Positions 1-5,294 of a stretch of DNA of 9,916 bases are shown here, in pieces. The stretch is from an uncultured Eubacteriales bacterium (lineage in GTDB: Bacteria; Bacillota; Clostridia; Christensenellales; CAG-917). Within the stretch, counting starts at the first letter, position 1. The number at the start of each line of letters is the position of its first letter. A model generated the notes under the pieces. The model was not told the DNA's origin. It saw only the letters and a program-made list of their open reading frames with translations, and ran no database searches. The translations under genes were made by a program, and so were the position numbers. The stretch lies in contig URTQ01000049.1 of NCBI GenBank assembly GCA_900550855.1, positions 1 through 9,916 of the forward strand. Reading direction: 5' to 3'.

Positions 1-1473
1 CTTTGCGACTTTGGCAAGCAGTTTCTTTTGATTCCAAGTGTACACGGCAGGTTTCATACCACCGTCGCGCAAGAAGAACACGTCGGGGTCGTTTGCGAAG
101 ATTCTTCCGTTCAAATGGCGACGATACACGCTGTTTTGCATCGAAATTTTGGTGGAAATAATCTCTTGATTCGTGACTTTGACGTAGAATTTTTCCTTGA
201 ACGTATTTTCCGCGTCGCAACCTATACGGCAAGCGTCCACAATACCGAACGACGGTGCAAGCGGAACGCCGCAACCGAGAATAATCTTATCTCTGCAACA
301 TTCGCGCAAGAAGTCCATAGCCTCGCACATAAGTTGACCGCGAGTTTTGTTGTTTCTGGGTTCGATAGCGGCGGCGTAGAGGAAGTCGAGTTTGACCATA
401 TCGAAGTGCCATTCGTCGAAAACCTTGTCGAAAAACGCTTTGATATACGCCCTTACTTCTTCTTTTTCGAAGTCGAGCGCATAGAATCCGCCCCACGCGA
501 TACCGCTCGGAATAGGTTTGCCCTTCTTGTTGCGTATCAGCCAATCGGGGTGATTCTTAATCACGTTTGCGCCGAACTGCGCGGCAAACGGCGCGTACCA
601 AAGCCCCGCCTTGTAGCCGAACGAATGGATTTTGTCCACGATAGGCGCAAGACCGTCGGGGAATTTTTGCAAATCCAAATCCCAGTCGCCGACTTTCGTT
701 TCGTATCCGTCGTCGATTTGGAAGATATTTGCGGTGTTTCCGACGTGCGCAAGTCCTTCGAGGTCGCGCAAAATTATGTCTTTGTCGATGTTTTGATAGT
801 AGTTATACCACGAGGTGTAGCCTGCAAGGTGGTCCACTCTGCCCGTGCGTTTTTGCGGATATTCGGCAAAGTACGCGTCGAAAACTTCGTCGTACGTTCC
901 GTGAACGTGCATAAGGTCGAACAACTCGTATTCGCCCTCAATCGACAAGCCTTCCACGTCCTTTTGCACGGCAAAAACGTTCTCTTGCATATCCGCATAG
1001 AAAATCGTGTAGCCCGTGCGCTCGTTGAGCGAGCCGACAAATTCCACCTTGTCGTCCTTGCGGAAGTATGTATAAGAAAAGCCGTGATACAAATCCTTTC
1101 CGTACTCGGTGAACGCGTAATCGCCCGACGCGCCCGAAAATTTCCTTACGACAGGAAGTTTCGAGAGCGAGCGCAGTCCGTACTGAACGTCGTTTCTCTT
1201 ATACTCTCTCGTCGCCGTCCAAGATTGAAAACCGTTTGCGAAAAATCTTTCGTTGTTTTCGAAATAGCGGTCGTATATGAGTTCGGCAAGCGTAAGTTCG
1301 ACTTTCGCATTTGACGAAACCTTGATTTTGACGTGCGTTTCGTCGCCGTCGTCTACAATGTGCAAATTCTCGCCGTCGTATCCATTTTTGACGAGAGCGT
1401 ACTCGACGGATTCCTCTCTGATTTTACCGCCGATTTTGTACTCGATTTTGAGCGTGTAATCTTTTAGGTTCAT
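1..1473 (-). CDS. Alpha-galactosidase, glycoside hydrolase family 36 (3' end outside window)
   Basis: Hydrolyses terminal alpha-1,6-linked galactose from oligosaccharides such as raffinose or melibiose; probably cytoplasmic, since no signal peptide is visible. The 491 residues present read N-terminal beta-sandwich (about 1-210) and then a TIM barrel: GYTSWYNYY (218-226), QIDDGYE (252-258), GDWD (262-265), GLWYAPF (290-296), KLDF (361-364) and CRIGCD (415-420). By comparison with family GH36, D363 is the likely nucleophile and D420 the likely acid/base. Their separation of 57 residues fits the small Thermotoga-type enzymes of about 550 residues, so roughly 60-80 residues should be missing at the left edge. 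The ATG at 1473 is preceded by a GGGGGAAG-like ribosome site and by a good promoter. GH36 also contains transferases (raffinose or stachyose synthases), but these are plant enzymes, so hydrolysis is the safer call. No transporter or regulator is visible beside it. Confidence 0.9.
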   Translation of the reverse strand, partial: MNLKDYTLKIEYKIGGKIREESVEYALVKNGYDGENLHIVDDGDETHVKIKVSSNAKVELTLAELIYDRYFENNERFFANGFQSWTATREYKRNDVQYGLRSLSKLPVVRKFSGASGDYAFTEYGKDLYHGFSYTYFRKDDKVEFVGSLNERTGYTIFYADMQENVFAVQKDVEGLSIEGEYELFDLMHVHGTYDEVFDAYFAEYPQKRTGRVDHLAGYTSWYNYYQNIDKDIILRDLEGLAHVGNTANIFQIDDGYETKVGDWDLDLQKFPDGLAPIVDKIHSFGYKAGLWYAPFAAQFGANVIKNHPDWLIRNKKGKPIPSGIAWGGFYALDFEKEEVRAYIKAFFDKVFDEWHFDMVKLDFLYAAAIEPRNNKTRGQLMCEAMDFLRECCRDKIILGCGVPLAPSFGIVDACRIGCDAENTFKEKFYVKVTNQEIISTKISMQNSVYRRHLNGRIFANDPDVFFLRDGGMKPAVYTWNQKKLLAKVAK

Positions 1474-1506
1474 AGCTTCCCCCGAAATATAAACATAGGA
1501 TATCTT

Positions 1507-1535
1507 ATTATATCAGTAAAAAAGCGAATTGTAAA
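1507..1535 (-). promoter_or_regulatory. Sigma-A-type promoter of the alpha-galactosidase gene
   Basis: On the minus strand, TTTACA (1535-1530) and a perfect TATAAT (1512-1507) are separated by 17 bp. Transcription would start near 1500, giving a leader of about 27 nt that contains the purine-rich ribosome site before the ATG at 1473. This was read by eye, without a start-site experiment. Confidence 0.75.
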
Positions 1536-1633
1536 TAGCAAAATATGCGGAAAACGCCACAATTAAACTTTCAGCCGTCGCCCTTGCCGTTTCCTCGAAA
1601 AAAATCACGGAAAAATATGCGGCAATTCGCTTT
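1521..1633. repeat. Inverted and direct repeats upstream of the alpha-galactosidase promoter
   Basis: AAAGCGAATTG (1521-1531) recurs inverted as CAATTCGCTTT (1623-1633), an 11-bp exact match. AAAATATGCGG occurs twice in the same orientation (1540-1550 and 1612-1622). The left inverted copy touches the -35 element. They could be binding sites of a sugar-responsive regulator, but that is only inference. Nothing else is visible in the gene-free stretch 1474-1770 apart from the terminator hairpin. Confidence 0.4.
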
Positions 1634-1654
1634 CGCAATCTCAAAAATAACGCA

Positions 1655-1680
1655 AAAAACCGCGCAAAAGTGCGGTTTTT
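1655..1680. terminator. Bidirectional intrinsic terminator downstream of the SSB-like gene
   Basis: AAAAACCGC (1655-1663) pairs with GCGGTTTTT (1672-1680); the stem can be extended by a G-T and a C-G pair to close on an AAAA loop. Read on the minus strand the hairpin ends in six T. It lies about 90 nt after the stop codon of the SSB-like gene and isolates the alpha-galactosidase gene from read-through. The plus-strand reading has five T, but no plus-strand gene precedes it here. Confidence 0.75.
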
Positions 1681-1770
1681 CGTGGTTAATTTTTATCTTC
1701 GAGCGCAAGCGGATTTATGCTCGATTTTTCGTCGATTTTCGCTCGCCTGCGGTCGAATTTCTGCCGAAGA

Positions 1771-2397
1771 TTAGTTTTCGACTTCTTTTTCTTGCTCGAA
1801 TTTCGTTATGGACACCTCGTATGCCACTCTTTCTTCGACGCTTCCGTCGTCGAGTGCCTTTTGGTAAACCCTCGATTGTATGCGCCCCACGAGATGTATT
1901 TTTTCGCCGACTCGGAACGTAGAAGCATAGCGCGCGTTTCTTCCCCACGCGATTGCAGGGATATAGTCGGATTTGTTGTACGCTCTGTTCACCGCAATGA
2001 GCAAATCGGCGATTTCTCGCTTGAAAGGCGTTGTGCGATACACGGGTTGCTTGCAAACGTAGCCCTCGATTTCTATGACGTTTGGCGCGTTGTCGTCGCA
2101 CTCGCAAAGTTCTCTCACAAACACCCGAAGCACGAGTTTGCTCTTGCCGTCGACAATCTTGTTGTAACTTCTGAATTGCCCGATTAACCCGATTAGATTG
2201 CCGATTTCAAACGAACTGCCTTCCATAAGTCTGTCGCTTATCGTGATGGGTATTACGTCGTTTTGTCCCGACAGTCTTGCAACCGAAACCGTCATATCGT
2301 AAAACTTTTCGCCCATAATTTCGTGAGAAAATTCAGGCTCGCTCGCAATTTGCCCCGAAAGGTAAACTTGATTGTTTTGCATTTGTTCGTAACTCAT
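1771..2397 (-). CDS. Single-stranded DNA-binding protein-like protein with two OB folds
   Basis: Protein of 208 residues made of two consecutive OB-fold-like units, about 10-98 and 107-201, the second carrying the clearest SSB family pattern: EIEGYVCKQPVYRTTPFKRE (109-128), IAVNRAYNKSDYIPAIAWGRNA (134-155) and VGRIQSRVYQK (170-180). Similar tandem proteins are widespread in Clostridia and are annotated as SSB. Unlike housekeeping SSB, which has one OB fold and an acidic tail ending in DIPF-like residues for recruiting partner proteins, this one ends EQEKEVEN, so it is more likely an accessory SSB than the replication SSB. The ATG at 2397 has a full AGGAGGA site (2407-2401). The gene follows the pdaB-like stop codon by only 16 nt and should be co-transcribed with it. 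No link between the two functions is evident. The role in DNA metabolism is inferred from family. Confidence 0.8.
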   Translation of the reverse strand: MSYEQMQNNQVYLSGQIASEPEFSHEIMGEKFYDMTVSVARLSGQNDVIPITISDRLMEGSSFEIGNLIGLIGQFRSYNKIVDGKSKLVLRVFVRELCECDDNAPNVIEIEGYVCKQPVYRTTPFKREIADLLIAVNRAYNKSDYIPAIAWGRNARYASTFRVGEKIHLVGRIQSRVYQKALDDGSVEERVAYEVSITKFEQEKEVEN

Positions 2398-2413
2398 AAA
2401 TCCTCCTGTACGT

Positions 2414-3178
2414 CTATGCGTTTTTGTGTTGTATTCCGTTTGAATCTATCGTGTACCCCTCTGTCAGCACGAGGTCGGCGATTGTCACAAACTCGAATCC
2501 TTGCGCTCTCAAAGCGGTCAAAACCATAGGAAGCGCGTCGAGAACGTGGTCGCTGTTGTTGTGAAAAAGCACTATATCGCCGCTCTTTGCCTTCGGCACT
2601 ACCCTGTCGTATATCTGCTTTGCCGACAAACCTTTCCAGTCGAGCGAATCTATTGACCATTGCACGCCAACCATATTCAAGCCTTCGAGCGACGTCATAA
2701 GTTTGTTGTTATAATCGCCGAACGGCGCGCGAAAATACTTCGGCTTTTTGCCCGTCAAATCGAAAACTCTGTCGTTGACGTACTCGATTTCGTTTTCTAT
2801 CTCGTTTTCGCTGAGTTTGGGCATATTCAGGTGGTTGCGAGAGTGGTTTCCTATCTCGAATTCGGCTTCGGCAATGGCTTTGGTTTCCTTTTCGTACTTA
2901 TCAATCCAAAAGCCGACGAGGAAAAACGTTCCTTTTGCGTTGTACTCGTTCATTACGTCGAGAATACCTTGCGTTTTGTCCGCGCCCCACGCCGCGTCGA
3001 ACGTTAGCGCAATCACCTTTTTGTCGGTATCAACGCTGTACACGGGCACTTTTCTCGTACTTTTGCAGAAGTACACGCCCGCGCTGTTCGTCACGCCTAC
3101 GGAAGCCGTCAGCACCGCAAACGCGATAATCAGCGACGCCGCCGCGACAATACTTGCTCTTTTGACCGTAACAATCAT
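2414..3178 (-). CDS. Polysaccharide deacetylase, PdaB-like (CE4/NodB domain)
   Basis: A 254-residue protein with a Lys/Arg start and a hydrophobic segment (about 8-30), so it is exported or membrane-anchored, followed by a NodB homology domain from about residue 53. CE4 motifs seen: TFDAAWGAD (59-67), HSRNH (112-116, the two metal-binding His), RAPFGDYN (150-157), WSIDSLDWKG (174-183) and DIVLFHNN (201-208, catalytic His206). The first motif is TFDA instead of TFDD, so the usual Asp metal ligand is Ala. The TFDxxWG form is typical of the PdaB-like sporulation branch. The expected substrate is N-acetylated peptidoglycan or a related envelope glycan; the sporulation role is inferred from family resemblance only. 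An in-frame TTG at 3181 lies directly before the ATG at 3178. The ATG is preferred because GGGGTG lies just upstream. It is the first gene of a two-gene unit with the SSB-like gene. Confidence 0.85.
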   Translation of the reverse strand: MIVTVKRASIVAAASLIIAFAVLTASVGVTNSAGVYFCKSTRKVPVYSVDTDKKVIALTFDAAWGADKTQGILDVMNEYNAKGTFFLVGFWIDKYEKETKAIAEAEFEIGNHSRNHLNMPKLSENEIENEIEYVNDRVFDLTGKKPKYFRAPFGDYNNKLMTSLEGLNMVGVQWSIDSLDWKGLSAKQIYDRVVPKAKSGDIVLFHNNSDHVLDALPMVLTALRAQGFEFVTIADLVLTEGYTIDSNGIQHKNA

Positions 3179-3189
3179 CAAACACCCCG

Positions 3190-3220
3190 ATTATATGCTC
3201 GGCGCAGGTGCAAAATTGAA
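3190..3220 (-). promoter_or_regulatory. Candidate promoter of the pdaB-like/SSB-like unit
   Basis: A perfect TATAAT lies at 3195-3190, read as CATATAAT. No good sigma-A -35 is found at 17 bp; TTCAAT (3220-3215) is 19 bp away. CATATAAT preceded by TCAATTT at about 15 bp is loosely like sigma-E promoters of sporulating bacteria. Transcription would start near 3183, only about 4-5 nt before the ATG at 3178, leaving the GGGGTG ribosome site outside the mRNA. Either the transcript is practically leaderless or the real promoter is elsewhere. Confidence 0.35.
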
Positions 3221-3320
3221 GAAATTATGTCGCCAAAAGTCGATTTTTCTTCTTTTTCGTTTAATTCCTTCCCTCACGCCTACGATAAATCTATTTTGCG
3301 GCAAATCGAATTAGAACAAC

Positions 3321-3346
3321 GCAGTATGAAAAACGTTTAATACTGC
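3321..3346. repeat. Operator-like inverted repeat in the divergent intergenic region
   Basis: GCAGTAT (3321-3327) and ATACTGC (3340-3346) form exact 7-bp arms around a centre containing the palindrome AAACGTTT (3331-3338). The element ends 20 bp before the -35 box of the plus-strand gene, a position suited to a regulator. It has no T-run, so it is not a typical terminator. Confidence 0.45.
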
Positions 3347-3366
3347 CTTCATTTCGGGCATTTGTT

Positions 3367-3395
3367 TTGACAAGCGCAACGGGCGGTAGTATAAT
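3367..3395 (+). promoter_or_regulatory. Perfect-consensus sigma-A promoter of the membrane protein gene
   Basis: TTGACA (3367-3372) and TATAAT (3390-3395) with exactly 17 bp between them. The expected start site, about 7 nt after the -10 box, falls at 3401-3403, on or right next to the ATG at 3403. No Shine-Dalgarno sequence exists between the -10 box and the ATG, so the mRNA is predicted to be leaderless. The TTG of this -35 box is in frame with the gene but cannot be a sensible start codon. Confidence 0.85.
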
Positions 3396-3402
3396 AATCG
3401 GT

Positions 3403-4323
3403 ATGAAACGTATAGCAACCAAGAAAAACGGATTTTGGAAACGCGTGGGTATCAACATACCCTTCGTTTTGATGATCGCGGCAATGATCGCGCTGTTTTC
3501 GGGTTGCCTTCTTATGTGGTTTTACGCAATAGCGTCGATTTTCGCGTTCAAGAGTTCTATGATATTCCTCATTCTCGCAGGCGCAGGCACGCTCTGTTTG
3601 GGTTTGGGACTTGCCCTAATCCCAGCATACCGCAAGTATTACGAGTTCTACGACAAAAAAATGGGTTGGGAATACCCCGACAAACCCAAAAAAGAGGAAA
3701 AAACCACCGTCAACGACGGCAAAAAATCCTTTAAGGACTATCTCACTCTTTCCAACATTTCGCTTGCGATAATCGCACTCGGCGCGGTTTTCACGATAAT
3801 ATCCGCCGCTTTGGGTTGCATAAACCGCGAAACGTGGGTCAACGACACCGCCTCGTTTATGAAAGAAAGCGGATATATGACCGAACCGACGCACGTCGTC
3901 AATCTCAAAGACCCCATTCAAGGTCAGAACGCCGGCGATAGCGAAATCAAGACAATCGATATCGATTTCAAGGACAAGCAAGCGGTGATAGTTTACGTCG
4001 GCACGGAATCCCCCGACAAACTCGGTTTCGTCACTTACGACTACTATATTAAGTACGAAAATCAAGTGGTGAAATCTCGCAGCAAAGACGGCGTTATCAC
4101 TCTTTCTGAATCCCCCGCCCCCAAGCGCGACGACACGACGATAAAGAAACTTTTCTTCTTTATGTTCAAGGACTTCGACGTTGAAAAGCAAGTGATAATC
4201 TATCTTCCCGAAGATACGCGCGAGGGTGCGCCCAACGAAATCGAAATCATCGGCGAAAACGTCATTTACGCAAAACCCACCACCTCGACGGGCGAGCAGG
4301 AAAAAAACGAACTTTTGAAATAA
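3403..4323 (+). CDS. Unrecognised membrane protein with three N-terminal helices and an exported C-terminal domain
   Basis: A 306-residue protein that I cannot assign to a family. It starts with a basic stretch (KRIATKK, then WKR), followed by two hydrophobic helices at about 17-46 and 52-76, a charged loop rich in Lys/Tyr (77-113) and a third helix at about 118-141. The positive-inside rule puts the charged loop in the cytoplasm and residues 142-306 outside the cell. That C-terminal part looks beta-rich and carries many Asp/Lys residues, with a final hydrophilic tail. The LFSGC stretch at 31-35 resembles a lipobox, but it sits in the middle of a helix without a signal-peptide cleavage layout. 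It is the only plus-strand gene, transcribed alone from a perfect promoter and closed by a strong terminator. The ATG at 3403 was chosen because upstream frame positions lie inside the promoter. It could be an envelope stress, sensing or anchoring protein; the function is open. Confidence 0.75.
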   Translation: MKRIATKKNGFWKRVGINIPFVLMIAAMIALFSGCLLMWFYAIASIFAFKSSMIFLILAGAGTLCLGLGLALIPAYRKYYEFYDKKMGWEYPDKPKKEEKTTVNDGKKSFKDYLTLSNISLAIIALGAVFTIISAALGCINRETWVNDTASFMKESGYMTEPTHVVNLKDPIQGQNAGDSEIKTIDIDFKDKQAVIVYVGTESPDKLGFVTYDYYIKYENQVVKSRSKDGVITLSESPAPKRDDTTIKKLFFFMFKDFDVEKQVIIYLPEDTREGAPNEIEIIGENVIYAKPTTSTGEQEKNELLK

Positions 4324-4422
4324 GTCGAGGGATTGAAAAGCAAACGGCGTGCAACGACAAGTCGCACTATTAAAACGCAATCGGGCAAAAAAAAGCAAGC
4401 CGCACGATTGAATCGCAATCGG
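4321..4422 (+). repeat. Three degenerate 27-bp direct repeats, period 37-38 bp
   Basis: Copies at 4321-4347, 4358-4384 and 4396-4422. Copies 2 and 3 match at 23 of 27 positions; copy 1, which begins with the stop codon TAA of the upstream gene, matches copy 2 at 19 of 27. The conserved core is AAG-CG followed by ATT-AA and GCAA-CGG. Intervening 10-11 bp segments are not alike. The arrangement suggests an old local duplication or a set of binding sites. GCAATC also recurs at 4523-4528 and 4545-4550. Confidence 0.55.
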
Positions 4423-4479
4423 TTAAGACTTCAAATACTCTACACGTTTACCTAACAGAATAACACCTAATTCCGACAA

Positions 4480-4510
4480 AAAACGACGGGGATTCCGTCG
4501 TTTTGTTTTT
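4480..4510. terminator. Strong bidirectional intrinsic terminator between convergent genes
   Basis: AAAACGACGG (4480-4489) pairs exactly with CCGTCGTTTT (4495-4504) around the 5-nt loop GGATT. On the plus strand it is followed by GTTTTTCTTTT and ends the membrane protein transcript. On the minus strand the stem runs into six T and can end the acyltransferase/zinc-ribbon transcript, whose last stop codon is at 4605. The remainder of 4423-4604 shows no gene. Confidence 0.85.
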
Positions 4511-4604
4511 CTTTTAATGAGTGCAATCACGCTCTTTACCTGTCGCAATCGCTAAAATACTGTCACAATCAAGCCGCCGATATGCGATTTGCCATTGTGC
4601 CTTG

Positions 4605-5294
4605 TCAGACAAAGAAACGCTTTTTGATTTCGCTGCCCAACACTTGTCTGCCGAAAATCAGCGAGAATGCAATCTCTGCAAGTCCAACGCCGAGCGTTGC
4701 AAGAGATGCTATCCAATTATAACCTGCATAGTGCAAAGACAAGCAATAGTTGAGCGGGAACAACGCGATCATAAACAGCGCAAGCACGAAGGAGTGAAAG
4801 GCATATCTATACCACTTTTTCGTGATAACTGCGGTGAGCAACGTCACGACGCTAAGCGCGCCTGCCGCGCAAGGTATCACGTAAGAAAGCGCGATGTAGA
4901 ACTTTCCAAAGTGCAAACTCACAAGAATCGCAAGAATCACGAGCCAGAAAGTCGATCTGTAATAGATTGTCCTAAGATCCGTGCGGAAGAACGCGAATTG
5001 TCCGATGACAAGCCAGAAGAATCCGACGGATGCAAGCCCGATGTAGATGATCGAATAAACCTTGGATATCACGGACGCGAGCAGCAAGCCCACAAGCGTA
5101 AGCACGGAGAGTGCGATAAACACGTCTCTGACGGTCTTTTTTGCGTTGAGTCTTTTTTCGTTGGCGTTGTATGGGGCAAAATCAAAGTTCTTGTCCGTTT
5201 TGTCCGTTGCCTCGACAAGTCCTGCGCCGCAAAGGGGGCAGTTGTCGTCATATTCGGGATGATACGTTTTGCAAAGTCTACAATATTTCATCAT
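4605..5294 (-). CDS. Zinc-ribbon polytopic membrane protein (DUF6320-like), partner of the acyltransferase
   Basis: A 229-residue protein with an N-terminal zinc ribbon made of two CxxC pairs (C5, C8, C19, C22), a hydrophilic linker to about residue 57, and six predicted membrane helices at roughly 59-79, 82-103, 114-128, 131-157, 164-186 and 193-214, ending in basic KKRFF. It resembles the family called DUF6320, from memory of its layout and its habit of sitting next to alcohol-acetyltransferase-like genes; this needs a profile search. Its ATG overlaps the TGA of the upstream acyltransferase gene (ATGA), with GGAG just upstream, so translation is coupled. A second ATG follows directly and could equally serve. 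The pairing suggests that the two proteins work together at the membrane, for example in modifying a lipid or envelope polymer, but no substrate can be read from the sequence. Confidence 0.75.
   Translation of the reverse strand: MMKYCRLCKTYHPEYDDNCPLCGAGLVEATDKTDKNFDFAPYNANEKRLNAKKTVRDVFIALSVLTLVGLLLASVISKVYSIIYIGLASVGFFWLVIGQFAFFRTDLRTIYYRSTFWLVILAILVSLHFGKFYIALSYVIPCAAGALSVVTLLTAVITKKWYRYAFHSFVLALFMIALFPLNYCLSLHYAGYNWIASLATLGVGLAEIAFSLIFGRQVLGSEIKKRFFV

Noticed and set aside
28..1314. A 428-codon plus-strand open frame opposite the alpha-galactosidase gene
   Set aside because: The minus strand carries all GH36 catalytic motifs in order, while the plus-strand translation has no recognisable domain or ribosome site. 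Long antisense frames are common here because of the codon bias of the real gene.
3367..3402. TTG start at 3367 for the membrane protein
   Set aside because: This TTG is part of the -35 box, so it would not be transcribed from the promoter it belongs to.
3403..3510. Lipoprotein signal (LFSGC) in the unknown membrane protein
   Set aside because: The Cys lies within a long helix that continues, and two further helices follow; the -3 residue is Phe where a lipobox normally has Leu.
3616..4398. A 260-codon minus-strand open frame opposite the membrane protein gene
   Set aside because: It runs across the stop codon, repeats and coding part of the plus-strand gene, shows Phe/Val-rich low-information sequence and lacks a ribosome site.
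4321..4422. Short CRISPR array
   Set aside because: Only three degenerate copies, with 10-11 bp between them and no cas gene; CRISPR spacers are about 30 bp and repeats nearly identical.
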